64,000 bases of DNA, taken from NCBI RefSeq assembly GCF_900129985.1, contig NZ_FQXN01000004.1:148798-212797 (forward strand). The letters run 5' to 3'. Origin of the DNA: Thermosipho atlanticus DSM 15807 (GTDB taxonomy: Bacteria > Thermotogota > Thermotogae > Thermotogales > Fervidobacteriaceae). Every line of letters begins with the position of its first letter. Position 1 is the stretch's first letter. The position numbers were made by a program, and so were the translations under genes. Positions 53,303 through 62,099 of this stretch are shown here, piece after piece. The notes beneath the pieces were generated by a model. That model ran no database searches. It had not been told where the DNA came from and worked only from the letters and a program-made list of their open reading frames with translations.

Positions 53303-53318
53303 ACACAATATATTGTAT
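53303..53318 (+). promoter_or_regulatory. NrdR box 2
   Basis: ACACAATATATTGTAT contains CAATATATTG (53306-53315), again an exact fit to the NrdR core. The two cores start 33 bp apart, about three helical turns, as in known NrdR-controlled promoters. The nrdR gene is not in the window. Confidence 0.8.
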
Positions 53319-53351
53319 ATGATATGTAAAACATAGATAAGGGGGATAAAA

Positions 53352-55232
53352 ATGGAAGAATTAATAAAGAATTATATCGAAAACAAGAGTTGGAGGGTTA
53401 GAGAAAATTCAAATATGCAATATTCCCTTCAGGGACTTAATAACCATATTCACCAGGAAGTAACCAAATATTTTTGGTTAAAGGAAGTGTATGGAAAACA
53501 CAACAAAAAAATTAGCGAGTATTATATTAGAGGCTTCATGCACATTCATGATTTGGGTTCGTTATCTTCATATTGTTGTGGTTGGGACCTAGAAGAGTTA
53601 TTAAGAAGGGGCTTTAATGGTGTCCCGGGAAAAGTTGCATCGGGGCCTGCGAGACATTTTAGAACGGCTTTAGGGCAGATAGTGAACTTTCTTTATACAA
53701 TGCAGGGAGAAGTAGCAGGGGCAGTTGCATTTTCAAATTTCGATACGTTGTTAGCTCCGTTTATAAGGTATGATGGGTTATCGTACGATGAAGTAAAACA
53801 AGCTATGCAAGAATTTATATTTAACATGAATGTTCCAACAAGGGTTGGTTTTCAATCACCGTTTAGTAATTTAACAATGGATTTAACTGTTCCATCTATG
53901 TACAAAAGTAAAAAGGTAATTGTCGGGGGTGTTGAAAGGGAAGAAACATATGCAGAGTTTCAAGAAGAAATGGACATTTTAAATAAAGCCTTTATTGAAG
54001 TTATGCTTGAAGGAGATCATGAAGGAAGACCTTTTTCTTTCCCTATACCGACTTACAATATCACAGAGGATTTTAATTGGGATAGTGAAGTTGCCACTTT
54101 AATTATGGTTATGACAATGAAATATGGAACACCTTATTTTGCAAATTATATAAACTCGGATATGAATCCTGAGGATGCAAGGTCAATGTGTTGTAGATTA
54201 AAATTGGATAATAGACAAGTGTTAGAACATATGAGACAACTTTCATTTGGTTTTGTTAATGAAGACAAAGGGAAAGATGAAAAAACTGAAATAAAAAGAC
54301 GAGGAGGTTTATTCAGTTCAAATCCATTAACAGGATCTATCGGTGTTGTTACGATTAATATGCCTAGATTGATGTATTTATCAAAGAAAGATAAAGATAA
54401 ATTTTATTCCTTGTTGGATGAAGTTATGAACTTAGCAAAGGAAAGTTTAGAGTTAAAGAGAATTTACATTGAAAAATGGACAAAACAAGGTTTATATCCA
54501 TACACTAAAGTTTATTTAGATAGTGTATATAAACTTACTGGTCAATATTGGGCTAATCATTTTTCAACAATTGGTTTTGTCGGAATGCACGAAGGTTTGT
54601 TGAATTTTGGATTTGAAGGTGGAATAGCCAATCCAGAAGGAAAGAAATTTGCCCAGGAGATAATGGATTATATGTTAAAAAGGTTGGACGAATTCAATAA
54701 AGAAACGGGGAATTTGTATAACTTAGAAGCTTCGCCAGCCGAAGGAGCTTCTTACAGATTAGCAAAAATTGATAGAGCGGAATTTGGTGACGATATCAAG
54801 CAATCTGGTTCTAAGGAAAGACCATATTACACCAATTCTGTTCATCCACCTGTAAATTATTTTGAAGATCCTTTTGACTTATTAGAACATCAAGAGGGTT
54901 TACAAAACAAATGGACAGGTGGGACGGTTATTCACATCTTTGTTGGAGAAAAAATTACAGATGCTGAAGTTTTAAAGGAATTTATAAAGTATAGCTTTAC
55001 AAATTATTCTTTACCATATATGAGTATAACCCCCACTTTTTCAATTTGTCCGGAACACGGTTATATCGCAGGAGAACACTTTGAGTGTCCTTACTGTAAA
55101 AGGAAAACGGAAGTTTATTCAAGGGTAGTTGGATATTATAGACCTGTTCAAAATTGGAATGATGGTAAACAACAGGAATATCACGAAAGAAATCAATTTA
55201 GGATAAGTAGGGAGCTTTTAAGGAGTTGGTAA
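53352..55232 (+). CDS. nrdD: Anaerobic ribonucleoside-triphosphate reductase (class III)
   Basis: A 626-residue glycyl-radical enzyme making dNTPs without oxygen. MHIHDLGSLSSYCCGWDLEELL near the start (HIHDLG), PTRVGFQSPFSNLT, the catalytic SMCCRLKLDNR, TINMPRLMYL and FVGMHEGLLNFGFEGG are conserved. Near the end a metal site (CPEHGY and CPYC) precedes the glycine-radical loop SRVVGYYRPVQNWN. The first metal pair is CxxH rather than CxxC. No ATP-cone is present at the N-terminus, so dATP control through that domain is absent. NrdG follows 1 nt later. Confidence 0.96.
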   Translation: MEELIKNYIENKSWRVRENSNMQYSLQGLNNHIHQEVTKYFWLKEVYGKHNKKISEYYIRGFMHIHDLGSLSSYCCGWDLEELLRRGFNGVPGKVASGPARHFRTALGQIVNFLYTMQGEVAGAVAFSNFDTLLAPFIRYDGLSYDEVKQAMQEFIFNMNVPTRVGFQSPFSNLTMDLTVPSMYKSKKVIVGGVEREETYAEFQEEMDILNKAFIEVMLEGDHEGRPFSFPIPTYNITEDFNWDSEVATLIMVMTMKYGTPYFANYINSDMNPEDARSMCCRLKLDNRQVLEHMRQLSFGFVNEDKGKDEKTEIKRRGGLFSSNPLTGSIGVVTINMPRLMYLSKKDKDKFYSLLDEVMNLAKESLELKRIYIEKWTKQGLYPYTKVYLDSVYKLTGQYWANHFSTIGFVGMHEGLLNFGFEGGIANPEGKKFAQEIMDYMLKRLDEFNKETGNLYNLEASPAEGASYRLAKIDRAEFGDDIKQSGSKERPYYTNSVHPPVNYFEDPFDLLEHQEGLQNKWTGGTVIHIFVGEKITDAEVLKEFIKYSFTNYSLPYMSITPTFSICPEHGYIAGEHFECPYCKRKTEVYSRVVGYYRPVQNWNDGKQQEYHERNQFRISRELLRSW

Positions 55233-55233
55233 T

Positions 55234-55884
55234 ATGAAATTTGCTGGAGTAAGGACGTTCAGTTTTGTGGATTATCCTAAAAAGATTTCAGCTGTTGTAT
55301 ATACAGCCGGTTGTAATTTTAGATGCAAGTGGTGTCATAACTGGAGGATAGCATATTCTAAAAAGTTTGAACTGGTTTCCGAAGAAAAAATATTAGAAAA
55401 GTTAAGTTATTTAAAAAAGAGATTAAGTGCCGTTTGTATTACAGGGGGAGAACCAACTATTCATATTGATTTACCAGCTTTTGTGTACAAAGTTAAACAA
55501 ATGGGGTATTTAATAAAATTGGATACCAATGGTACAAATCCACAAATGATTGAAATGTTATTAAACCAAAAATTGTTGGACTACGTTGCAGTTGATATAA
55601 AGGCAAGTTCTAAGAATTATCCAAAATTAACAGGTATTTCTGTTAATTACTGGCAATTTGTTTCAAAAACGATAGATGTTTTGAAAGGTTCAAAAGTTGA
55701 ATATGAATTTAGAATGACGTATGTTCCAGGTCTTTCAACTACTGAAGATATAAAGTTTTTTGAAAACCTTTTAAGTGAAAATGAAAAAGGATATATTACT
55801 ATTGCAAATTCTACAGAGTTGTTTAAGGTTAAATTTAACGAGGATAGGTATAAGTTAAATTTAACAAAATTGGTTTTGAGATGA
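55234..55884 (+). CDS. nrdG: Anaerobic ribonucleotide reductase activating protein (radical SAM)
   Basis: A 216-residue radical SAM activase that installs the glycyl radical on NrdD. The first motif is CNFRCKWCHN (about 27-36), then ITGGEPTIH. VDYPKKISAVVYTAGC precedes the cluster motif. It is the pyruvate-formate-lyase-activase-like, NrdG2-type form. It follows nrdD directly, behind GGAGTTGG. Confidence 0.93.
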   Translation: MKFAGVRTFSFVDYPKKISAVVYTAGCNFRCKWCHNWRIAYSKKFELVSEEKILEKLSYLKKRLSAVCITGGEPTIHIDLPAFVYKVKQMGYLIKLDTNGTNPQMIEMLLNQKLLDYVAVDIKASSKNYPKLTGISVNYWQFVSKTIDVLKGSKVEYEFRMTYVPGLSTTEDIKFFENLLSENEKGYITIANSTELFKVKFNEDRYKLNLTKLVLR

Positions 55885-55959
55885 TAATATTTTTTAAATA
55901 GATTAATATGGTATAATTAAAAAGTGATAACTTTAAAATATACAATGTGGAGGGATAGT

Positions 55960-56670
55960 ATGAACTATATATCTGAAAAAGCAAAGATAGGGAAAAATGT
56001 AAAAATAGGTCGTTTTACAGTTATTGAAGACGATGTAGTAATTGGTGATAACTGTGTTATTGGAAATAACGTTACTATTTACAAAGGTACAGTAATAGGT
56101 AGCAATGTAAGGATAGATGACAACGTAGTAATTGGCAAACAACCAATGAGAGCTGCAATTAGTATTTTTAAAGGGGAAAATGAAAAACCTCCTTGCAAAA
56201 TAGGTGATGATTGTATAATTGGTACTTCCGCAGTTATATACGCAGGATGTGAAATAGGTAAAAAATGTTTAATTGCGGATCTTGCTACAGTTAGGGAAGA
56301 TGTAACAATAGGGGATATGACTATTGTTGGTAGAAACGTTGCAATAGAAAATTATTGTAAGATAGGAAGTAAATGTAAGATAGAAACTAATGCGTACATT
56401 ACAGCCTATTCTGAATTGGAAGATGAAGTTTTCGTGGCTCCATGTGTTGCAACATCAAATGATAATTCAGCGGGTAGAGATCCAGATAGATTTAGTAAAA
56501 TGAAAGGACTTGTTGCAAAAAGAAAATCTAGAATAGGAGTTAATGCAACTATATTACCTGGAAAGGTAATAGGTGAAGGTGCATTCGTTGGAGCAGGTTC
56601 AGTTGTTACAAAAGATGTAAAAGAAGGAAAGATCGTTGTGGGAAATCCGGCGAGGGAATTTAATAAATAA
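55960..56670 (+). CDS. Left-handed beta-helix (hexapeptide) acyltransferase
   Basis: A 236-residue protein built of hexapeptide repeats (IGKNVKIGRFTVIEDDVVIG, IGDNCVIGNNVTIYKG and so on) for most of its length. The His-less insert FKGENEKPPCKIGDD and the end GAGSVVTKDVKEGKIVVGNPARE are typical of sugar-nucleotide N-acetyltransferases of the WbpD/WlbB kind. The substrate is not readable. The ATG at 55960 with GGAGGGAT is the start; the longer frame from 55924 lacks a ribosome site. Confidence 0.85.
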   Translation: MNYISEKAKIGKNVKIGRFTVIEDDVVIGDNCVIGNNVTIYKGTVIGSNVRIDDNVVIGKQPMRAAISIFKGENEKPPCKIGDDCIIGTSAVIYAGCEIGKKCLIADLATVREDVTIGDMTIVGRNVAIENYCKIGSKCKIETNAYITAYSELEDEVFVAPCVATSNDNSAGRDPDRFSKMKGLVAKRKSRIGVNATILPGKVIGEGAFVGAGSVVTKDVKEGKIVVGNPAREFNK

Positions 56671-56698
56671 TAAAGTGAAAATTAAAGGGGTAATTTAA

Positions 56699-57604
56699 GT
56701 GATTTTAACAGAAAAAACCTTTAAAAATCTTTTAAATTATATATCAGATGGCGTTTATTTAGTGGATACTAATCGAAAGATATTATACTGGAATAAAAGA
56801 GCTGAAGAAATTACGGGCTATCAATCGAAGGAAGTTGTAGGAAAGTATTGTTTTAATGATGATTTAAGACATATCGATGAAAGCGGCATGCAGTTATGCG
56901 ATAAAGATTGCCCGTTAGTAATTGCAATTAAAGAAAATAAATACGTTGAAAAACATGTTTTTTTGCATCACAGAAATGGTTATAGGGTTCCTGTGAACCT
57001 TAAAACTTTTCCTGTAATTGATGATATGGAAAAAGTAATTGGTGCAATATGTGTTTTCAATAGTGCTATAGAGCAAACTTCTTTAAGAAGAGAGCTCGAA
57101 GAATGTAAGGAGCAATCCTATGTAGACGATTTAACTGGTGTTTTTAATAGGAAAGGGTTAGAGTTTTTTCTTAATAAGAAGATAAAGGAGGTAAAGAGAT
57201 ATAAAAGAAAGATATGTGTCTTGTTTTTAGATCTCGATGATTTTAAAGTTATAAATGATGTACATGGCCATTGTATGGGTGATAAAGTATTGAAGATAAT
57301 AGCTGAGAGTTTAAAGAATAATTTGAGGGCAGATGACATTGTTGCAAGATTTGGTGGCGATGAATTTGTTGTTATTTCTGAAATTAATGATAAGTTTTCC
57401 ATTGAATTTCTTGCTAGAAAGATCAAAATGCTTGTGGAATATTCCTTTTTTAAAACAGAATCTGGAGATGTTATAAAAACTTCAGCTTCTATAGGAGGTA
57501 CTATGATTAAAGAAGATGATACTGTACAGTCAATTTTGAGAAGGGCGGATAAGTTAATGTATGAAAGTAAATTAAAAGGAAAAAATACTTATACAATCTC
57601 ATGA
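56699..57604 (+). CDS. PAS-GGDEF diguanylate cyclase
   Basis: A 301-residue protein. Residues 5-125 form a PAS domain (ISDGVYLVDTNRKILYWNKR, EITGYQSKEVVGK) with an extra CxxxxC segment (QLCDKDCPLVI) that could hold a cofactor. Residues 140-300 are a GGDEF domain with FGGDEF at the active site and RADD exactly five residues before it, the inhibitory I-site. It should make cyclic di-GMP and be product-inhibited. GTG start behind AAAGGGGT. No membrane segments, so it senses inside the cell. Confidence 0.94.
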   Translation: MILTEKTFKNLLNYISDGVYLVDTNRKILYWNKRAEEITGYQSKEVVGKYCFNDDLRHIDESGMQLCDKDCPLVIAIKENKYVEKHVFLHHRNGYRVPVNLKTFPVIDDMEKVIGAICVFNSAIEQTSLRRELEECKEQSYVDDLTGVFNRKGLEFFLNKKIKEVKRYKRKICVLFLDLDDFKVINDVHGHCMGDKVLKIIAESLKNNLRADDIVARFGGDEFVVISEINDKFSIEFLARKIKMLVEYSFFKTESGDVIKTSASIGGTMIKEDDTVQSILRRADKLMYESKLKGKNTYTIS

Positions 57605-57635
57605 AATTACCCTCACAAATTGTGGGGGTAATTAT
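57605..57635. terminator. Hairpin between the cyclase gene and the polC fragment
   Basis: AATTACCCTCACAA/TTGTGGGGGTAATT, with one G-T pair in the stem, fills the 27-nt gap between convergent reading frames. T runs are short on both sides, so termination is likely but not strong. Confidence 0.55.
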
Positions 57636-58355
57636 TTAAAACTTAAAACAAAGTTGGTTGATCGGTTTCTGGAAATGAGTCTTCCTTTTTCAATTAAGAA
57701 TTTTCTGTAATCACTCTTTAAAATATCCGGTGGTAAGAAATGTATCCCCCTGAGATACATTTCGAGAGTTGCTTCAAGGACTTTTTCTTCGCCTCTTTCT
57801 TTAATATCTTTTTTCATGTTAACTGATAGTTCCATTATTCTTTTCTTTATATATTTTGGTCCTTTCAAAATTATATCTAATGGGAATTCCCCCCCTTTTA
57901 TAGAGAAAAAAGCTGCGTAATATGCAAGGGGATGGTGTACTTTAAAGTATGCAATTCTAAATGCCATACTTACATATGCAACAGCATGTGCTTTGGGAAA
58001 TAGATATTTTATCTTTTTACAAGATTGGATAAACCATTCTGGTATTTTCTTTTCTTTCATAATTTGTTCGTCATCTTCAGATAATCCTTTACCTTTTCTT
58101 ACCTTTTCCATGATTTTAAAGGCAGTTGATTCTTCAACGCCGTGTTGAATGAGGAAGTTCATAATGTCATCACGACAGGAAATAACCTCCGAGAGAGTTG
58201 CTTTTCCAGACCTAATTATTTCCTGTGCATTGTTTAGCCAAACATCCGTTCCATGGGAAAGTCCTGAGATTCGAACAAGTTCAGCAAATGTTTTTGGTCT
58301 TGTTTCTTTCAGCATTTCTTGAACAAAGTTTGTACCAATTAATAAAATTCCAATA
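57632..58355 (-). pseudogene. polC: Internal fragment of DNA polymerase III PolC
   Basis: About 225 codons match the PolC C-terminal palm/finger-tail region: LKETRPKTFAELVRISGLSH, GTDVWLNNAQEII, the KAHAVAYVSMAFRIAYFKV segment (shown as AHAVAYVSMAFRIAYFK), HPLAYYAAFFSI and LPPDILKSDYRKFLIE. Homology extends upstream of the first ATG to about 58355 (GTNFVQEM). The polymerase active site is absent on the 5' side, and the last 80 or so residues are lost after GRLI. A full polC must exist elsewhere. A partial duplication or translocated piece is the likely origin. Confidence 0.85.
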
Positions 58356-58482
58356 AAATTTGATTGTGTAGATTCTCAGATGATTAATTAAAAAATTCTA
58401 AAATTTGTTAAGAGTTTCTTGGTTTTGAAAAACCAAATTTTAAGTATTTTAACAATGGAATGGATAAATTAGTACCAAATTT
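58356..58482. other. Junction DNA between the polC fragment and ATPase gene 1
   Basis: AT-rich, no ORF. A perfect 18-bp palindrome-like hairpin TTGGTTTT-GA-AAAACCAA lies at 58419-58436, and ACCAAATTTG recurs at 58473-58482. These may be part of the control region of the ATPase gene downstream. Confidence 0.4.
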
Positions 58483-58496
58483 GTCAGTTCGTTGAC
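58483..58496 (+). repeat. ATPase 1 promoter palindrome, distal copy
   Basis: GTCAGTTCGTTGAC, an imperfect 14-bp palindrome. It shares GTCAGT-N4-TGAC with the perfect copy at 58515-58528, 32 bp downstream. Confidence 0.7.
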
Positions 58497-58511
58497 TAAA
58501 TAAGGCCCATT

Positions 58512-58541
58512 TTGGTCAGTATACTGACTGTATGTTATAAT
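58512..58541 (+). promoter_or_regulatory. ATPase 1 promoter with embedded perfect palindrome
   Basis: TTGGTC (58512-58517) and TATAAT (58536-58541) are 18 bp apart. GTCAGTATACTGAC (58515-58528), a perfect 14-bp palindrome, overlaps the -35 and spacer, the classical position of a repressor site. Confidence 0.7.
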
Positions 58542-58566
58542 ATAGTTAACCTGGGAGGTGAAGAAT

Positions 58567-59949
58567 ATGGATTTTTCATATATTTATAGGCAAAATCCAT
58601 GGTGGGAAGATAGGGAATCAATAAATTTTGACATGCATATAAGAAAGTTTGAGAAAAGTAAATTTAAATATATACCTTATTTTATGAACGAGTTGAAAAA
58701 TTATAAAAATGGAATTTATATAATAAAAGGTCCAAGGCAAATTGGGAAAACAACAGTATTAAAATTACTTATAAAAGACCTTATTGAAAAGAATATTAAC
58801 CCATCTAATATTCTTTACGTTACACTTGATCTAATAAAAGATGAAAATGAACTCACTCAACTTTTATTAGATTATTTTTTAATGAATGGGAAAAGTAATA
58901 ACAAAGAAAAAGTGTATTTATTACTTGATGAAGTTTCCAGTGTAAGTAATTGGCAAAAATCAATCAAATATTTATATGATACGGGAAAATTGGAAAATAC
59001 ATTCGTTGTGTTAACTGGCTCTTCTTCATACGATTCGAAAAAATCTTCAGAAAGACTTCCAGGAAGAAGAGAATTTGGGAAGGATGTAGTGTATTTACCA
59101 GTTACCTTTAAAGAATATACTACACAAAAATACGGAATCGATTTTCAGTATAACTTGGAAGATTTATTTGAAATGAATGAGGAAGAGTTAAAAGCAATAA
59201 ATTTAAAAAATTCAAGATTTAAGGATGATTTTAAAATGTATATTATAACTGGAGGATTTCCAAAAGTAATCAATGATTTTTTAGAGAATAATGTTATCTC
59301 AGAAGAAACCCTAAATGTGTACAAAAATTATTTATATGGAGATGTTGAACGATTTAATCGTTCAAGAATAATATTAAATCAATTGCTTTTTAAAACACCA
59401 GATCTGATAGGTCAACGCTTTTCCTGGAATTCACTTTCTAACGATATAGAAGGAGTTAGTTCAAAAAATACAATAGAAGATTATTTCAATTTATTAAGTA
59501 TGAATTTTCTTTTTGGAATTTTGTTTTTTTATGATTTCTCTAAAAAAGTAATTAAACCAAAGAAGCAAAAAAAGATTTACCCGGTAGATTTGATTATTAC
59601 ATCTGTGATCGAAAATATTACAAACATCGAAATTGGATTACCTATAAAGATTGAGCAAGTTGTTTTTTCACATCTTTTGAGATATTCAAAAAATTTATCT
59701 GAAGGATTAATGTTGTATAATGGTCCATATTTCTGGTATTCACAAAAAGGAAACGAAATAGATTTTTTAATTGATTTAAGAAATGAAATTATACCTATAG
59801 AAGTTAAATTTCAAAATAAAATTTCTCCATCTGATTATTTTACAATGAAAAAGGTTTTTCAAAAAGGAATACTGGTAACAAAAAACACTGTGTTTAAAAG
59901 AGATAACATAATTGCACTTCCAGTTGAGTTGTTTTTGTTGTTTGTGTAA
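58567..59949 (+). CDS. AAA_14/DUF4143 family ATPase 1
   Basis: A 460-residue protein. P-loop ATPase with Walker A GPRQIGKTT (about 55-63) and Walker B VYLLLDEVSS (about 117-126), then LTGSSSYDSKKSSERLPGRR sensor-like region in part. A winged-helix-like segment occupies about 282-322 (WNSLSNDIEGVSSKNTIEDY). The C-terminus carries a PD-(D/E)xK-like motif, NEIDFLI and PIEVKF (about 397-417). Such proteins are common in archaea and thermophiles with unknown roles. GGGAGGTG precedes the ATG. It is not closely similar to the other two ATPases here. Confidence 0.85.
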   Translation: MDFSYIYRQNPWWEDRESINFDMHIRKFEKSKFKYIPYFMNELKNYKNGIYIIKGPRQIGKTTVLKLLIKDLIEKNINPSNILYVTLDLIKDENELTQLLLDYFLMNGKSNNKEKVYLLLDEVSSVSNWQKSIKYLYDTGKLENTFVVLTGSSSYDSKKSSERLPGRREFGKDVVYLPVTFKEYTTQKYGIDFQYNLEDLFEMNEEELKAINLKNSRFKDDFKMYIITGGFPKVINDFLENNVISEETLNVYKNYLYGDVERFNRSRIILNQLLFKTPDLIGQRFSWNSLSNDIEGVSSKNTIEDYFNLLSMNFLFGILFFYDFSKKVIKPKKQKKIYPVDLIITSVIENITNIEIGLPIKIEQVVFSHLLRYSKNLSEGLMLYNGPYFWYSQKGNEIDFLIDLRNEIIPIEVKFQNKISPSDYFTMKKVFQKGILVTKNTVFKRDNIIALPVELFLLFV

Positions 59950-59990
59950 ATAATTCCCTTTTAATAAATTCTTAGGCTTTCTTCATAATT

Positions 59991-60034
59991 ATAGTTTAAA
60001 CTATTATAGTTTAAACTATAATATTGTTAACTAT
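59991..60034 (+). repeat. ATPase 2 promoter palindromes
   Basis: ATAGTTTAAACTAT, a perfect 14-bp palindrome, occurs at 59991-60004 and 60006-60019 (15-bp period). A degenerate third copy, ATTGTTAACTAT, lies at 60023-60034. They lie directly upstream of the -10 box at 60042. Confidence 0.8.
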
Positions 60035-60041
60035 AATGTAG

Positions 60042-60047
60042 TATAAT
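60042..60047 (+). promoter_or_regulatory. ATPase 2 candidate -10 box
   Basis: TATAAT at 60042-60047 lies 18 bp before the start codon, with a second TATAAT at 60032-60037. The matching -35 would fall inside the palindrome array; no good -35 hexamer is seen, so the promoter may need an activator or the array itself. Confidence 0.45.
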
Positions 60048-60064
60048 TTTTTAGGGGTGATATG

Positions 60065-61465
60065 ATGAAATTTATTGATAGGATTGATGAAATGAATTTT
60101 TTGGAAAAAGAATATAATAAAAAAACTTCTTCTTTTGTGGTATTGTATGGTAGAAGAAGGGTTGGAAAAACAAGGCTTATAAAAGAATTTATTAAAAATA
60201 AAAATAGCGTTTATTTTCTAGCAACAGAGGAAAATGAAATTGAAAACATAAAAACATTTCAAAATATCCTCTATTTAAAATATAAAAATCCCTTATTGTC
60301 TAATAATAAAGTTTTGAGTTGGAATGACTTATTTTATATAATTTCTACTTTAGATTTGACAAAAAAATTGGTTATTGTAATAGATGAATTTCAATATTTA
60401 TTACAGTCAAATAAAGGGTTTTCTTCCATTTTGCAAAAGGCTTGGGATGAATATTTAAAAGGTAAAAATATAATGCTTATAATTTCAGGTTCAACTCTTT
60501 CTATGATAAAAAGAGAGGTTCTTTCTTATTCAAGCCCATTGTATGGAAGAAGGACGGGTCAGATAAATCTAAAGCCAATTAGATTTGAATATTTCAAAGA
60601 TTTTTTCGAAAATAAAGATATTGATTTGATTGAACTCTATTCTTTAACTGGAGGGGTTCCCAAATATATAGAGATGCTTGAGGTTAAAAAGGGTATATAT
60701 AATACTATTAAAGAGAATTTTTTAAATGTTAATTCTTATTTTTTCGAAGAGCCTTACTTTTTACTTGAAAAGGAATTAAAAGATATAGGTTCATATTTTT
60801 CATTAATGAAGGTCATTGCAAATGGAAATAACAAACTTGGGAAAATTTCAGCAAGTTTGGGTATAAAGCAAACATCATTGAGTTATTATTTAAAAAATTT
60901 AATTGAGCTTGATATTTTAGAGCGAGAAGTTCCAGTTGGAGAAAAGAACCCGCAAACAAGTAAGAGAGGATTATACAAAATTAAAGATAAATTTCTGGAT
61001 TTTTGGTTTAAGTTTGTTTATCCATACAAAAGTTATATAGAAATAGGTAATATAGATTTTGTTATGAACATAATCAAAAAATCCTTTATAGAAAGACATG
61101 TAAGTTTTGTATATGAAGATATTAGCAGAGAAAAATTAATAGAGTTAAATTTAAAAAATAAGCTACCAATAAAATTGTCTAAAATTGGAAGATGGTGGGA
61201 AAAAGATACAGAGATAGATATTGTAGGAATAGATGATAACAACAATCCCATTCTTTTTGGTGAATGTAAATATACAAAAAGTCCAGTAGACTTAGATGTA
61301 TATTACCTTTTAGTTGAAAAATCAAAAAAACTTTTAAGGAATGAGAATATAAATTTAGAAAATTTATATTTTGTTTTCTTTTCATATAATGGTTATACGA
61401 AAAGTTTTATTGAAAAAGTAAAAAAAGAGAAAAATATACTCATTTTTGAAGGAGATAGCATCTAG
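60065..61465 (+). CDS. ATPase 2: archaeal-type P-loop ATPase with DUF234 C-terminus
   Basis: A 466-residue protein. Walker A GRRRVGKT (about 29-36), Walker B KLVIVIDEFQYLL (about 101-113), sensor region ISGSTLSMIKRE and the PLYGRRTGQINLKP segment mark the ATPase_2 family. A winged helix lies at about 245-300 (NGNNKLGKISASLGIKQTSL, then YLKNLIELDIL). The DUF234 nuclease-like end has TEIDIVGI and FGECKYTK (about 382-404). ATG at 60065 behind AGGGGTG; another ATG is at 60062. A DNA-related role is suggested by domains; no substrate is known. Confidence 0.87.
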   Translation: MKFIDRIDEMNFLEKEYNKKTSSFVVLYGRRRVGKTRLIKEFIKNKNSVYFLATEENEIENIKTFQNILYLKYKNPLLSNNKVLSWNDLFYIISTLDLTKKLVIVIDEFQYLLQSNKGFSSILQKAWDEYLKGKNIMLIISGSTLSMIKREVLSYSSPLYGRRTGQINLKPIRFEYFKDFFENKDIDLIELYSLTGGVPKYIEMLEVKKGIYNTIKENFLNVNSYFFEEPYFLLEKELKDIGSYFSLMKVIANGNNKLGKISASLGIKQTSLSYYLKNLIELDILEREVPVGEKNPQTSKRGLYKIKDKFLDFWFKFVYPYKSYIEIGNIDFVMNIIKKSFIERHVSFVYEDISREKLIELNLKNKLPIKLSKIGRWWEKDTEIDIVGIDDNNNPILFGECKYTKSPVDLDVYYLLVEKSKKLLRNENINLENLYFVFFSYNGYTKSFIEKVKKEKNILIFEGDSI

Positions 61466-61522
61466 CTGGTTGATAAATATGATTGAAATTTGAGGAAAAG
61501 TATGTGAGGTTAAACAAAAAGG
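61466..61522. other. Short non-coding gap
   Basis: No terminator, ORF or repeat is seen between ATPase 2 and the broken vapC. Confidence 0.4.
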
Positions 61523-61899
61523 CTAAAATTCCTTAAGTTTCTTCTCTATTTTTGCGATCATAGAAAAGTCTTTGTTATCGTGAAGTAAGTATAAATCATT
61601 TTCAATTGCAGTTTGTGCAATCAGCAAGTCTATTGTACTTTGTATGGTTATACCGCTTTTTCTGCATTTTCAAACGATTTTTTTCCATTGTTAAGTTCGT
61701 AAAAAGTTTGCGTGTCAAGATATTCTTTAAGTTTGTTGAATTCCTTTTCGTTTTTAGCTCCTTGAAGTATTTCTTGGTATATAAATTTATTTATTCCAAA
61801 AGGAATGTTTCTATCTAAAATATATTCAAACTTTTTGGTTTTTTCATTATCAATTCCTTTTAAAAAAGCTATTAAGACAGATATATCTACCAGTATCAT
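61523..61899 (-). pseudogene. vapC: Frameshifted VapC-type PIN toxin
   Basis: The 5' frame (from 61899) begins ILVDISVLIAFLKG, with the first PIN Asp, and reaches SFENA, then stops at 61648. The 3' half continues in another frame as CRKSGITIQSTIDLLIAQ and LYLLHDNKDF, ending at TAG 61523-61525, with the remaining PIN acidic residues. Together they make one VapC with a few codons missing at the joint near 61672. The ATGA overlap with vapB is intact. The toxin should be inactive. Confidence 0.88.
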
Positions 61900-62096
61900 A
61901 AAGATTTCCTCATCTTTTTGTAATCATAATCGTCAGCAAATTCTATTTTTCCTTTTAAATCTTTTAAGTTTTTTCTTTTTCTGGTTTGAACAAATTCTTT
62001 AAGGGCCAGATTGACCACTTCTTTTTTTGTTTTTAAGTTTGAAAGCTTCATTGCTTCTTCAATAAGGGCATCATCAATAACAATATTGGTTCTCAT
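61896..62096 (-). CDS. vapB: VapB-type antitoxin
   Basis: A 66-residue ribbon-helix-helix protein: RTNIVIDDALIEEAMKLSNLKTKKEVV (in part) forms the DNA-binding fold, followed by the toxin-binding tail KDLKGKIEFADDYDYKKMR. It overlaps the vapC start (ATGA). ATG at 62096 or 62099. The gene is intact although its toxin is frameshifted. Confidence 0.9.
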   Translation of the reverse strand: MRTNIVIDDALIEEAMKLSNLKTKKEVVNLALKEFVQTRKRKNLKDLKGKIEFADDYDYKKMRKSL

Positions 62097-62099
62097 CAT

